From Actinospica robiniae DSM 44927 (GTDB lineage Bacteria > Actinomycetota > Actinomycetes > Streptomycetales > Catenulisporaceae): a stretch of DNA of 64,000 nt. The stretch covers positions 865,372 to 929,371 of the forward strand of contig NZ_KI632511.1 in assembly GCF_000504285.1 (NCBI RefSeq), read 5' to 3'. A model generated the notes under the pieces. The model saw only the letters and a list, made by a program, of their open reading frames with translations, made no database searches and had not been told where the DNA came from. Numbering within the stretch: position 1 is the first letter of the stretch; each line of letters starts with the position of its first letter. The translations under genes and the position numbers were made by a program. Positions 36,379 to 44,825 of the stretch are shown here, piece by piece.

Positions 36379-36384
36379 ACCCTA
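36379..36384 (-). promoter_or_regulatory. -10 hexamer TAGGGT before the HAD gene
   Basis: On the minus strand TAGGGT ends 6 bases before the GTG start codon. The layout matches the other leaderless candidates in this window. Confidence 0.4.
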
Positions 36385-36437
36385 CCAGCGGGTGCGTGCG
36401 GAGGCGTGAGCGGCGCCGAGCAGGCAATCTGGTAAGT

Positions 36438-36842
36438 ATGAAGGAAGTACTGAACCTCGTCCTGAACGTCCTGTGGTTCTTCCTGTGCGGCCTCTGGCTC
36501 GCGCTCGGATATGCGCTCGCCGCGCTGATCTGCTTCATCCTGATCATCACGATCCCGTTCGGGGTCGCCGCGCTGCGCATCGCCTCGTTCGTGATCTGGC
36601 CGTTCGGCCGCACCGCCGTGCGCCGGCAAGACGCCGGGACCGTCTCCCTCGTCGGCAACGTGATCTGGATGGTGGTGGCCGGCATCTGGCTGGCCATCGG
36701 CCACATCGCCACCAGCATCGCGCTCGCCGTGACGATCATCGGGATCCCGTTCGCCTGGGCGAACCTCAAGCTGGTGCCGATCTCGCTGTTCCCGCTCGGC
36801 GCCGAGATCGTCCCGAGCGAGCGCGCCTTCGCCGGCTGGTGA
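36438..36842 (+). CDS. yccF: YccF-domain membrane protein
   Basis: A 134-residue membrane protein with two YccF repeats. The first is LNLVLNVLWFFLCGLWLALGYALAALICFILIITIPFGVAALRIASFVIWPFGR; the second is LVGNVIWMVVAGIWLAIGHIATSIALAVTIIGIPFAWANLKLVPISLFPLG. Each has a membrane hairpin ending in a conserved IPF motif. It is conserved widely, but its function is unknown. Start ATG at 36438. Confidence 0.9.
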   Translation: MKEVLNLVLNVLWFFLCGLWLALGYALAALICFILIITIPFGVAALRIASFVIWPFGRTAVRRQDAGTVSLVGNVIWMVVAGIWLAIGHIATSIALAVTIIGIPFAWANLKLVPISLFPLGAEIVPSERAFAGW

Positions 36843-36883
36843 TCCTCGGCGGCCCGGTCGCGCGCAGCCGGCGTGCCCAGATC

Positions 36884-36930
36884 TCTTGACATCAAGATAG
36901 ATCGAGCGGCAAGATATCTCGATGTCAAGA
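36884..36930. promoter_or_regulatory. Two dyad operators over the Tam-like gene promoter
   Basis: Site 1 TCTTGACATCAAGA (36884-36897) and site 2 TCTCGATGTCAAGA (36917-36930) are 14-bp dyads 33 bp apart. They are also mirror images within a larger inverted repeat (36882-36932). TTGACA in site 1 can serve as -35, and GATATC next to site 2 as -10. The motif resembles MarR-family sites. No regulator gene is adjacent, so a distant MarR protein is implied. Confidence 0.65.
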
Positions 36931-36966
36931 GATTCTGCACGGCACGGCTGAGAGCGACGAGGCGAG

Positions 36967-37857
36967 ATGACCACCACGAACACCACCTGGGACCCGGAAC
37001 GCTACCTGCGATTCGAGCGGCAGCGCGGCCAGGCCTACCGCGACCTGCTCGCCCGCCTCGCCCCGCCCGTCGGCGCGGCCGTCGGCGCGGCCGGCGGGGC
37101 GGCCGGCGGGGCGGCCGGCGGCTGGAGCCCCGGCACGATCGTCGATCTCGGCTGCGGCCCCGGGAACACCACCGCGCTGCTGCCCACGCTCTGGCCGGAC
37201 GCGCGCGTGATCGGCGTGGACAGCTCCGCACAGATGATCGAGGCTGCCGAATCCCGCGCCGTACCCGGAAAGCTGGAGTTCCGCCGCGCCGATCTGCGCG
37301 AGGTGACGGCCGACGATCTCGGCGGCCAGGTCGACCTCGTGATCACCAATGCGACCCTGCAGTGGATCCCCGGCCACCTCGACCTGTTCCCGCGCTTCGC
37401 CGACCTGCTCACGCCGCAAGGCGTGATCGCCCTCGGCGTCCCCGGCAACTTCGACTCGCCGACCCACACGCTGCTGGCCGACCTCCAGCACGAGCCGCGC
37501 TGGTCGGCGCGGCTGAGCGGCCTCGAGGTGCGCCCGGCCGTGCCCAAGCCGGCGGACTACCTGCGCACCCTGACGGAGGCAGGTCTCCGCGCGGAGGTCT
37601 GGGAGACCACGTACCTGCACGTCATCGAGGGCCAAGACGGCATCTTCGACTTCGTCAGCTCCACCGCGCTGCGCCCCGTCCTCGCCGAGCTCGGCGGCCT
37701 GGACTCACCAGCGGCACGCGAGTTCTGCGACGAGTACCGCCAAGCCCTGCGTGCCGCCTACCCCGCGACGCAACTCGGCGGCAAGACAGCCCAGCTCCTG
37801 CCCTTCCGGCGCATCTTCGCACTCGGATACGCCGCGGATCACCCAGAGCAGCTGTAG
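36967..37857 (+). CDS. tam: Trans-aconitate 2-methyltransferase-like SAM methyltransferase
   Basis: A 296-residue class I methyltransferase. It starts with TTWDPERYLRFERQRGQAYRDLLARL, as in Tam proteins. Motif I is IVDLGCGPGNTTALLPTLWPDARVIGVDSSAQM, with TNATLQWIPGHLDLFPRFADLL as the Tam-specific motif 4. A low-complexity GAAVGAAGGAAGGAAGG insert, encoded by a GC-rich tandem repeat, precedes motif I. Tam methylates trans-aconitate, which spontaneously forms and inhibits aconitase. Its 3' end overlaps the convergent kinase-linked gene by 19 bases. Confidence 0.87.
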   Translation: MTTTNTTWDPERYLRFERQRGQAYRDLLARLAPPVGAAVGAAGGAAGGAAGGWSPGTIVDLGCGPGNTTALLPTLWPDARVIGVDSSAQMIEAAESRAVPGKLEFRRADLREVTADDLGGQVDLVITNATLQWIPGHLDLFPRFADLLTPQGVIALGVPGNFDSPTHTLLADLQHEPRWSARLSGLEVRPAVPKPADYLRTLTEAGLRAEVWETTYLHVIEGQDGIFDFVSSTALRPVLAELGGLDSPAAREFCDEYRQALRAAYPATQLGGKTAQLLPFRRIFALGYAADHPEQL

Positions 37858-38699
37858 TCGAACGCCGCCGTGGCCTTGCGCGGCGAGCCCGGCCCGAGAA
37901 TGTCCAGCTCGGCCGTGGCATGCATCGAGCCGATACCGTCGAAGTTCCACACCAAGGTGACGTCCACCAGCTTCGAGCCGGAGTCCACGGTCTGGTGCAA
38001 GACAGCGGACTTCGTGCCGTCGCTGCGCACCCACTGGTAGCTGAACTCGCCGGAACCACCATTCGTCGTGACGACCCCGGTCAGCGTCTCCTGCCCCGAG
38101 CAGGCGACCTTCGCCGCGGACGTGCGGACACTGACGCCGCTGATCGCCATCGACGTCGTCGAGCGCCCGAAGAGGAAGTAGACGACGACCGCGATGACGA
38201 GGATGAGCACCGTCAGCGGCAGGATCCAGCGCTGCCCGCCAGCGCGCGACGTCCGCACCGTCGTCGCGCCCGTGGCCCCGGTCCCGGCTGCCCCCACCTC
38301 GACCCCGCCGCCCCGCCAGATCGCCGTCGCGCGATCCGGCGGCGGCGCCACCGGCACGCCCGGCCCGAAGTGGACGTAGGTCGTCTCGCGATCCGGGTTC
38401 CCCGGGACGCCCTCGGTCGGCTCGTCGTCCATGCGCTGAGTCACGTCAACGGGCATGTGCTCGGTCGGCTCGCCGGCCATCCAGTGGGTCTGCTCGTCGT
38501 CCATGCGCTCGGTGGATTCGCCGATCATGCGCTCGGTCGGCTCGCCCACGATCGGCTGGATCTGTCCGGCGGCGACTGGGCCGGCCTCGCCGGCTGCGGT
38601 CGTCTGCGCCTGAGCGCGGGAGGCAACCCACTGCGTCTGCGCCAGCGCGTCATCCGGTGCCACGCCATCGTCCATCCGCTGTGTCTCGTCCCCGCTCAT
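37839..38699 (-). CDS. Single-pass membrane protein coupled to a Ser/Thr kinase
   Basis: A 286-residue protein. Residues 1 to about 150 are cytoplasmic and rich in TxxM repeats such as GEPTERM, GESTERMDDE, GEPTEHM, VTQRMDDE and ETQRMDD, which could be phosphorylation sites. A TM helix (ILPLTVLILVIAVVVYFLF) follows at about 165-185. An extracellular beta-sandwich-like domain of about 100 residues contains two Cys (AKVACSGQETLTG ... FDYSCSG). Its ATG overlaps the kinase stop (ATGA). The extracellular part resembles the C-terminal domain of that kinase. I infer a co-sensor or substrate; no named family is recognised. Confidence 0.75.
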   Translation of the reverse strand: MSGDETQRMDDGVAPDDALAQTQWVASRAQAQTTAAGEAGPVAAGQIQPIVGEPTERMIGESTERMDDEQTHWMAGEPTEHMPVDVTQRMDDEPTEGVPGNPDRETTYVHFGPGVPVAPPPDRATAIWRGGGVEVGAAGTGATGATTVRTSRAGGQRWILPLTVLILVIAVVVYFLFGRSTTSMAISGVSVRTSAAKVACSGQETLTGVVTTNGGSGEFSYQWVRSDGTKSAVLHQTVDSGSKLVDVTLVWNFDGIGSMHATAELDILGPGSPRKATAAFDYSCSG

Positions 38700-40450
38700 T
38701 GGATGCAGCCAGTCGAAGGGATGGGGTCCGTCACGCCTGTACCCAACTTGATTGCTGTCGGCGAGGTGGAAATGTCGATGCCCCAGGAGCTCGCGCACGT
38801 GTATGGGGCAAAGCTTTCCATCGCGGTGAAGGTCTGGATGTCCAAGATTCCTGCGCGAAGATCCACAGTGGTCGCCGATCCCTTGATCGTCTGCTTCACG
38901 CCGGCTTCGTCCACGTAGTACCAGGAGTAGGTGAGCGTGCCGCCGGCCAGGCCATTCGTTGTCACCGAGATCGTCGCACTTACTTGCGTGTAATCGTTGG
39001 TCAGGTTCGTCAAGTTCAGGAGCGTGATCAACGGCCCGGTCGAGGCGCTTGCCGAAGGGGACGGGCTTGCCGAAGCTGACGGACTCGTCGATGCCTTCGC
39101 CGAGGCGGAACTCGTCGGTTGGCCGCCCCCACCTGTGCCGCTCGTCGTGGTCACGATCGCTACCGCGCTTGCAGATGGGCTGGCGCTGGCGCTGGCCGAC
39201 GGACTGGGCTGCGCAGACGGCGACGCTGCCGGAGTCTCGCTGGGCGTCACCAACGTCGTCGCGCCTTCGGCGGTCGTCGAGGCCGCAGGCTGCTGCGAAG
39301 TCTTGGCCGGCTTATGCGGCAGTTGGACGGCTGCCGCCACGCCGAGGCCTGCGACGACCAGCGCTCCCGCGACGCTCGTTGCGACGGTGGAGCGTTTGAG
39401 GTGCCGCCGCCCTGACGCCGCGGCTCCCACGAGCAGTCCCGCGCCCGCGCCCGCGCCCGCGCCAGCTCCGGCGCCTGCGGCCCCGGCTTCGGCGGCCGCG
39501 CCCCCTCCACCGAGCACCGTCGTCGCGACGGAGGTCGTGGCCGCCGGGGCCGCAGGTTGCGCACTTCGCAGCAGTAGAAGCGGCAGCAGCGCCATCAGCG
39601 TCGCGATTTTCCGCTGGCCGCGTTCTTCCCAGTCCTCGCCGTACGCGCCGACGGCAGCCTGCTCGAGCTCGTCCAGGAACTCGAGCGCCGTCGCGGGCCG
39701 GTCGGCCGCGGCCTTCGCCATGCCGCGCCGAATCAGGCCGCGTACGGCCTCGGGCGCTTCGTCATCCGGGATGGTGCCGAGGGCGTGCTGCGCCATCAGT
39801 TCGATGGCGTTGGCGCCCGAGTAAGGACGCTTCCCGGTCACGCACTGGAAAAAGGTCACCGTGGCCGAGTAGACGTCCGCCGCCGGAGAAGCAGGCTCAC
39901 CGGAGAACTGTTCGGGCGCCATGTAGAGCGGCGTTCCCGCCGCCTGCACAGCCTCCCCGGACCGCGCCGCGATCCCGAAGTCCACCAGCTTCGACACTCC
40001 GTCGGGCGTGACCAGCACGTTCGCCGGTTTGTAGTCGCGGTGGACCACACCGACCGCATGCGCCGCGGCCAGTCCCAGCAGCGACCCCTTTAGCACGCAC
40101 AGCGCCGCCTCAGGCGTCGTCGCCCCTTCCTGCTGCATCAGCGCCCGCAGCGACGAGCCCTCGACCGCCTCCATCACGATCGCCGCGCCCGGCGGCCCTT
40201 CGACGTACTCATAGAGCTGCGAGACGTGCGGCGAGTCCAGCCCGGCCAGCAGCTGCGCCTCAGATCGGTACGCCTCGCGGAAATCAGCAGCCTCATGCAG
40301 CCCTGGCACCAGGTACTTGACCGCGACCAGCGTGCCCGTGCCAAGGTGCCGGGCCAGCCAGACCTGTCCGCCGGCGCCCGACCCGAGCGGTTGTACGTGT
40401 TCGTATCCCGGTAACGTCCAGCCGACCGGTGCAGCTTCGCCGACCACCAT
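38696..40450 (-). CDS. Transmembrane Ser/Thr protein kinase (PknB/Hanks type)
   Basis: A 584-residue receptor kinase. In the kinase domain (about 14-270) the Gly loop is GSGAGG (23-28), the catalytic Lys is VAVKYL (K45), HRDYKPANVL carries D139, and DFG is at 157-159. The HRD-Y-KPAN pattern has Tyr where Leu/Ile is common. A GA-repeat juxtamembrane stretch (about 310-345), a TM helix (about 354-377), an SPSASAS linker and a 110-residue extracellular domain (LITLLNLTNLTNDYTQVSATISVTTNG ... CIQ) follow. I prefer ATG 40450, which has GGAGGGG upstream, over ATG 40504. Coupled to the downstream membrane protein. Confidence 0.9.
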   Translation of the reverse strand: MVVGEAAPVGWTLPGYEHVQPLGSGAGGQVWLARHLGTGTLVAVKYLVPGLHEAADFREAYRSEAQLLAGLDSPHVSQLYEYVEGPPGAAIVMEAVEGSSLRALMQQEGATTPEAALCVLKGSLLGLAAAHAVGVVHRDYKPANVLVTPDGVSKLVDFGIAARSGEAVQAAGTPLYMAPEQFSGEPASPAADVYSATVTFFQCVTGKRPYSGANAIELMAQHALGTIPDDEAPEAVRGLIRRGMAKAAADRPATALEFLDELEQAAVGAYGEDWEERGQRKIATLMALLPLLLLRSAQPAAPAATTSVATTVLGGGGAAAEAGAAGAGAGAGAGAGAGLLVGAAASGRRHLKRSTVATSVAGALVVAGLGVAAAVQLPHKPAKTSQQPAASTTAEGATTLVTPSETPAASPSAQPSPSASASASPSASAVAIVTTTSGTGGGGQPTSSASAKASTSPSASASPSPSASASTGPLITLLNLTNLTNDYTQVSATISVTTNGLAGGTLTYSWYYVDEAGVKQTIKGSATTVDLRAGILDIQTFTAMESFAPYTCASSWGIDISTSPTAIKLGTGVTDPIPSTGCIQ

Positions 40451-40702
40451 GGCCTTGTGTTTTCCCCTCCGCAACTGCGGCTCCCATCCGCGTTGCGCAG
40501 CCATGCTAGGGCCGCCGCGCGCCCAGCGAAATGTCTGGCCGGTAACACTTCGGAGCGCGCCAGTGCCACGCAGCTCACGACGCGTCAGGGAATGCGCCAG
40601 CGCTGTGCGGCTCGCGCCGCGCAGCTCTTGAGCGCGACGGTTTGGGCCCGCGCTATACGGCGCCGGCCTCGCGTCCTCGTCGTGTCGCCGCGCTCGAGTT
40701 GC

Positions 40703-41083
40703 TCACCCGAGCGTGAGCCGCACCGCCTTGGGCAGACCGGCTCGAACCAGGTCGTACGAGTCCTCGATCATCTCCCGGACGAGTTGATCCGGCACGCTGC
40801 CGTCGATCAGCACCGTATTCCAGTGCTGCTTGTTCAGGTGGTACCCGGCCGTGATCGCCTTGTACTCGATGCGCAGCTTCACCGCGACTTCCGGCACGCA
40901 CTTGAGGCTGATACTCAGCGGCTCCTCGTCCAACGCGGACAACGCGAACATCTTGCCGCCGACCTTGAAGACCGACACCTCGGGGTTGAAAGGAAAGGTC
41001 TCCTCCGTGCTTGCCTGGTCCAAGCAGATCGCCTTGAGGTCACCCGCCGTCAGCATGTCGCCCGCCACACCCTCATCCGTCAC
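40703..41083 (-). CDS. MmcQ/YjbR-family protein
   Basis: A 126-residue protein with the MmcQ/YjbR pattern: ICLDQASTEETFPFNPEVSVFKVGGKMFALSAL, SISLKCVPEVAVKLRIEY, ITAGYHLNKQHWNTVLIDGSVPDQLVREMIEDSYDLV. The family has a CyaY-like fold that binds double-stranded DNA in structural studies; its function is not established. An internal ATG ten codons in is an alternative start. It is a single gene with no obvious operon partner. Confidence 0.85.
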   Translation of the reverse strand: MTDEGVAGDMLTAGDLKAICLDQASTEETFPFNPEVSVFKVGGKMFALSALDEEPLSISLKCVPEVAVKLRIEYKAITAGYHLNKQHWNTVLIDGSVPDQLVREMIEDSYDLVRAGLPKAVRLTLG

Positions 41084-41141
41084 GTGTCGAACTGAACGGT
41101 TTCAGCGTACGGATTGCCGCTCACCGCTCGCTCGCCCGCCT

Positions 41142-42017
41142 TCACGATGCTGCGGCAGCCAGGCCCTCGGTCGCGACGCGCTCGAACAGGTCCACCTCGG
41201 CGGCGAACTCGGAGTCGGCTACCGGCCAGTGCAGCACGAGCTCCGTGATGCCGGCCTCGCGGTACCGCCCGGCCCAGTCGACGAACGCGTCGAACGAGGT
41301 CAGCGGACGCTCCGACGCGGACCTGGGCATGTTGAGCAAGGTGATCTCGAAGTCGCTGATGTCGACACCGGTCTCGGCGCAGATCTCGCGCAGCTTCTCG
41401 ATCTGGGTGGCCGCAGCTTTCGGCCCGAGTTCCAGATCGCCGACGGTGACCCAACCCTGGCCGAGCTCCGCCGCGAGCCGCATCCCGCGTGGTCCGGCGG
41501 CCGCGATGTGGAACGGCATGCGCGGACGCTGCGTGCTCCCCGGCAGCATTTCCGCGTCGTCGGCACGGTAGTAGACGCCGTCGGGGGAGGTCGTCCGGTC
41601 CTCGGTCAGCAGCCGCGACAGCAGTCGGGTGAACTCGCCGAAGCGGTCTGTCCGCTCGCGCGTCGACCACGAAGGCTCGCCGAGCGTGTGCGCGTCGAAG
41701 CCCGTCCCGCCGGACCCGATTCCGAGCGTCATGCGACCGTCGGACAGGTCGTCGAGTGTCATCAGTTCCTTGGCGAACGGCACGGGGTGCCGGAAGTTCG
41801 GCGACGCGACCATCGTCCCGAGCCGGATCCGCGACGTCGCCGTCGCGGCCGCCGCAAGAGTCGGCACCGTCGCGAACCAGGGTCCGCCACGGAAGGTCTG
41901 CCAAGACAGGTGGTCGTAGGTGTAGGCCGCGTGCAACCCGAGTTCCTCGGCCCGCCGCCATACCTCCTGACCTTCGCGCCATCGGTAAACGGGGAGGATG
42001 ACGGTGCTGAGGTGCAT
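41142..42017 (-). CDS. LLM-class flavin-dependent oxidoreductase
   Basis: A 291-residue luciferase-like TIM-barrel protein: MHLSTVILPVYRWREGQEVWRRAEELGLHAAYTYDHLSWQ, RIRLGTMVASPNFRHPVPFAKELMTLDDLSDGRMTLGIGSGG, then IAAAGPRGMRLAAELGQGWVT. This arrangement fits FMN- or F420-dependent oxidoreductases of the MSMEG_type. A minus-strand TATCAT 6 bases before the ATG suggests leaderless transcription. The substrate is unknown. Confidence 0.9.
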   Translation of the reverse strand: MHLSTVILPVYRWREGQEVWRRAEELGLHAAYTYDHLSWQTFRGGPWFATVPTLAAAATATSRIRLGTMVASPNFRHPVPFAKELMTLDDLSDGRMTLGIGSGGTGFDAHTLGEPSWSTRERTDRFGEFTRLLSRLLTEDRTTSPDGVYYRADDAEMLPGSTQRPRMPFHIAAAGPRGMRLAAELGQGWVTVGDLELGPKAAATQIEKLREICAETGVDISDFEITLLNMPRSASERPLTSFDAFVDWAGRYREAGITELVLHWPVADSEFAAEVDLFERVATEGLAAAAS

Positions 42018-42023
42018 GAATGG

Positions 42024-42029
42024 ATGATA
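42024..42029 (-). promoter_or_regulatory. -10 hexamer TATCAT before the LLM gene
   Basis: On the minus strand TATCAT is 6 bases upstream of the ATG, too close for a ribosome binding site. Confidence 0.4.
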
Positions 42030-42145
42030 GCCCCACCCGGATGCTCGACGCTCCCACTCCGACGGGCGTCTCGGGTTCGACCCGCACCCACGCCCTTCGC
42101 GCCCTCCCGTACCGGGCTCGTATCCCGCCGCATCGCATGGCCAAA

Positions 42146-42177
42146 AATTGGTCTAGACAATAATGGTCTAGACCTTG
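42146..42177. promoter_or_regulatory. Two tandem DasR-like (dre) operators
   Basis: AATTGGTCTAGACAAT (42146-42161) and AATGGTCTAGACCTTG (42162-42177) lie end to end. Both match the dre consensus of the GlcNAc-responsive GntR regulator DasR (TGGTCTAGACCA core); the central GGTCTAGAC is identical in both. They lie about 110 bp before a secreted chitin-binding protein, the kind of gene DasR controls in Streptomyces. Confidence 0.8.
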
Positions 42178-42286
42178 ACCGGAGATCCGGTCCGCGCTTA
42201 ACTGGGCGAAGTCAGCCGACTACGAGTACTGCGTCACCCGTTCGGTTCTTCCACCCACATCCGTCGACGACGCGGAGATCCCATCC

Positions 42287-43465
42287 ATGTCCGCATTGCT
42301 TTCGCGCGCCCGTCTCTGGGCGGCCGCGGTGGCCACGGCTGCGCTCGCGGCCGGCGTGGTGCTGTTGATGCCGCCCACGCTCGCTCAGGCCACCACCCCG
42401 CCCGCCGCCACTGACGCCGCCGCCACTGACGCAGCTGACGCCGCGGCGGCACTGCCCGCGTGCCCGTTCTGGGCAGCCGGCATCACCCCGCCCGCGCGCA
42501 GCACCACCCCCTGGGTGGCGCCGCTGCAGACGGCGCCGGCCGTGGACTTCGCCACCCGCCAGGTCGCCCCGACACTCACCGGAGCGCTCGTCAACGGCCA
42601 GGTGACGCTGACGGTCTCGCCCGTCCCCAATGCCGTGGCCTACCGCGTCTGGCGTGACGGCGTGAACCTCGGATACATCAGCTACTGGGGTCAGACCGGC
42701 CCGCTGACCGTCACCGACACCGCCCCCTGCCAGGGTGCTTACTACGACGTCGTGGCCATGTACGACACGAGCAACTCGGACGCCTCGCTCGGCCAGCTTT
42801 CCCAGCCTTACTGGCTCGGTGCGGACGGTACCGTCGCCCCCGGCGCCGGCGACGTGCCGGTCGGCACGCAGATCTCGATGATGGTCACCTCCTATGACAA
42901 CACTGGCTCGACTGCGTCGGGATACAACGCCCAGCTCGGGATGTGTGCCACCGACCCGCGTGTGATCCCTTGGGGCACTTACTTCAGCGTGCCGGGATAC
43001 GGCACGTGTTATGCCGCAGACCTCGGCACCTGGATCCAGAACGACACTGTCGACGTCTGGCTCCCCGACGCCCAGGCGAACAACTGGGGCGTGCAGGACC
43101 GCACCGTCACGGTGATCGCCAACCCCTACGCCAGCGGCGGCGGGACTGGCTCCAGTCCTTCGGCGTCGGCGAGCGCCTCGGCCCCGGCATCCTCGTCGCC
43201 ATCGGCGTCCGCTTCAGCTTCCGCCCCGGGCTCCGGCTCCGCGTCGGCAAGCCCGAGCGCGTCCGCCTCGGCCTCAGCGCGCCCCACTTCCACGGCATCG
43301 GGTTCCTGCGCCGTGGCGTGGAATAGTTCGACGTCGTACTCGCCCGGACAGATCGTCTCCTATCAAGGCACGAACTACACGGCGACGTACTACTCGACCG
43401 GCGCCGTACCCGGAGCCGCGACATCGTGGGCTGTGTGGTCGAGTGACGGGCCGTGCAGCAGCTGA
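42287..43465 (+). CDS. Secreted 3D-domain protein with chitin-binding CBM5/12 module
   Basis: A 392-residue secreted protein. Residues 1-35 form a signal peptide (ARLWAAAVATAALAAGVVLLMPPTLAQA). A fibronectin-like region may cover about 85-160 (VTLTVSPVPNAVAYRVWRDGVNLGY). About 200-270 is a 3D domain: MMVTSYDNTGSTASGYNAQLGMCATDPRVIPWGTYFSVPGYGTCYAADLG ... NDTVDVWL, with the three conserved Asp of the MltA/YuiC-type lytic-transglycosylase fold. A Ser/Ala linker precedes a C-terminal CBM5/12-like module (about 343-392: WNSSTSYSPGQIVSYQGTNYTATYYST ... WAVWSSDGPC). With the tandem dre sites it is probably part of the chitin/GlcNAc response. Enzymatic activity on peptidoglycan or chitin is unproven. 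Confidence 0.85.
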   Translation: MSALLSRARLWAAAVATAALAAGVVLLMPPTLAQATTPPAATDAAATDAADAAAALPACPFWAAGITPPARSTTPWVAPLQTAPAVDFATRQVAPTLTGALVNGQVTLTVSPVPNAVAYRVWRDGVNLGYISYWGQTGPLTVTDTAPCQGAYYDVVAMYDTSNSDASLGQLSQPYWLGADGTVAPGAGDVPVGTQISMMVTSYDNTGSTASGYNAQLGMCATDPRVIPWGTYFSVPGYGTCYAADLGTWIQNDTVDVWLPDAQANNWGVQDRTVTVIANPYASGGGTGSSPSASASASAPASSSPSASASASAPGSGSASASPSASASASARPTSTASGSCAVAWNSSTSYSPGQIVSYQGTNYTATYYSTGAVPGAATSWAVWSSDGPCSS

Positions 43466-43822
43466 GCGAAAGCCCACCGCCGAGCGCCACCCCGCGCACG
43501 CCACGTTTCGTGCGCCCGACTCGCCCACATGCCCGCCTACCCACCCACAAGCCGCTCCCTCCGCGCCCGAGCAGCGGAGGGGGCACCATCGGGCGCCGCC
43601 CTGCGAACTCCGGACCAGCGCGCGGGGCGGCGCCGCCCGGCAGGTGACGGGCGGGCCACCACCGCCTCACCACCCCGGGCCACCACCCGGGCAGCCATCG
43701 CGCCCCACCGGTTCACCCCCACCGGTTCACCGGCTGCCTCACGCATCGCGTCCCCACGGCGCCGCGATGGGCGAGGTCGGGAGGATCCTCCGCGCCGGCG
43801 GCTCTGGACCGCATTTGCCAGG
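43466..43822. other. 357-bp interval between convergent genes
   Basis: The interval is C-rich and shows only Pro/Arg-rich shadow frames. No clear terminator hairpin or gene is seen. Confidence 0.4.
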
Positions 43823-44686
43823 TCATTTCGCCATAGCGTGCCTCTCCAGCCAGCCGGCGATGGCTCGGCCTATGTCGGCAGGGCGGTCCTCAGGCGCGTG
43901 GTGCCCTGCCGCGCCCAGGTGCTCGACCTCGAGGGCGACGATGTGCTTCCGCGCCCACTCCCCGATTTCCGGGGTGATCAGGAGCGTGGGGGAGGAGTCG
44001 AAGGTAAGCAGCAGCTTCGGGACGTCGGGGCTCTCCGCGAGCCACGCGCCGTAGCGCTCGATGCGGGCGACGACGTCGGCCGGCTCGCCGTCGATCGGCA
44101 TCATCCGCGGCCAGGCCAGCAGCGGCCGGCGCGATTCCGGCGTGGGATAGGGGGCCTGGTACGGCGCCACCTCTTCCTCACTCAGAGGGTTGAGCACTCC
44201 GCCCTTGAACGCCGTCTTCAGGAAGATGTTCTCCTCCAGGACGAGCTTCTCGCCGACGCCCGGCGTGCGGAAGGCCTCGAACCGCTCCCTGGCCTGCGCG
44301 GACAGCTCCGACCCGGCTATGGGCTTGAGGAAGGTCTCGAGCAAGGCCACGGCCCGCACGCGCTCGGGGTGCCGCGCGGCCCAGTCCAGCGCGAGCGCGC
44401 CGCCCCAGTCGTGGCCCACGAGGACCACCTCGCTCAGGTCGAGCGCGTCGAACCACGCGTCGAGGTAGCGCGCATGGTCGTCGAACTCGTACGCGATCTC
44501 GGGTCGGCCCGACGCGCCCATGCCGATGAGGTCGGGGGCGATGCTTCTGGCCCGGCCGGCCAGCTGCGGGATGACGTTGCGCCACAGGTAGGACGAGGTC
44601 GGATTGCCGTGCAGGAACACGACCGGCAGGCCGGTGCCGGACTCTTCGTAGTGCATGGTCGAGTCGAGGACGTCGATCGTGGACAT
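43823..44686 (-). CDS. Haloalkane dehalogenase-like alpha/beta hydrolase
   Basis: A 287-residue protein close to DhaA/LinB-type dehalogenases. Its motifs are HGNPTSSYLWRNVIPQL (halide-binding Asn28), APDLIGMGASGRP, and VVLVGHDWGGALALDWA, with nucleophile Asp93 and halide-binding Trp94. ETFLKPI may supply the acid, and GHHAPEDRP the catalytic His (about 266). The family cleaves carbon-halogen bonds by water. The ATG at 44686 has AGGAGG upstream. A MarR regulator is divergent, with a dyad between the two genes, so expression is probably inducible. Confidence 0.9.
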   Translation of the reverse strand: MSTIDVLDSTMHYEESGTGLPVVFLHGNPTSSYLWRNVIPQLAGRARSIAPDLIGMGASGRPEIAYEFDDHARYLDAWFDALDLSEVVLVGHDWGGALALDWAARHPERVRAVALLETFLKPIAGSELSAQARERFEAFRTPGVGEKLVLEENIFLKTAFKGGVLNPLSEEEVAPYQAPYPTPESRRPLLAWPRMMPIDGEPADVVARIERYGAWLAESPDVPKLLLTFDSSPTLLITPEIGEWARKHIVALEVEHLGAAGHHAPEDRPADIGRAIAGWLERHAMAK

Positions 44687-44786
44687 AGGAGCCTCCTGGC
44701 TTCGCTTGATCCCGTGCGTTTGATTCCATGCGTTCGATCCATAAACGTTTATGCTCCGAACGTTTGTGCTGTGAACGACCATACAT

Positions 44787-44803
44787 CGTTAGTTCCACTA
44801 ACG
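44787..44803. promoter_or_regulatory. MarR-type operator dyad
   Basis: CGTTAGT and ACTAACG are perfect 7-bp arms separated by TCC. It lies between the dehalogenase and marR starts, overlapping the expected -35 region of marR. Confidence 0.7.
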
Positions 44804-44812
44804 CAAGCGCGC

Positions 44813-44818
44813 TAGGAT
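44813..44818 (+). promoter_or_regulatory. -10 hexamer TAGGAT before marR
   Basis: TAGGAT ends 7 bases before the ATG of marR. The MarR dyad at 44787-44803 occupies the -35 region, which would allow autorepression. Confidence 0.5.
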
Positions 44819-44825
44819 GGGGTTC

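Noticed and set aside
42287-43465. Annotating the secreted protein as a chitinase
   Set aside because: It has a CBM5/12-like module but no GH18/GH19 catalytic motif; the only catalytic-looking part is the 3D domain.
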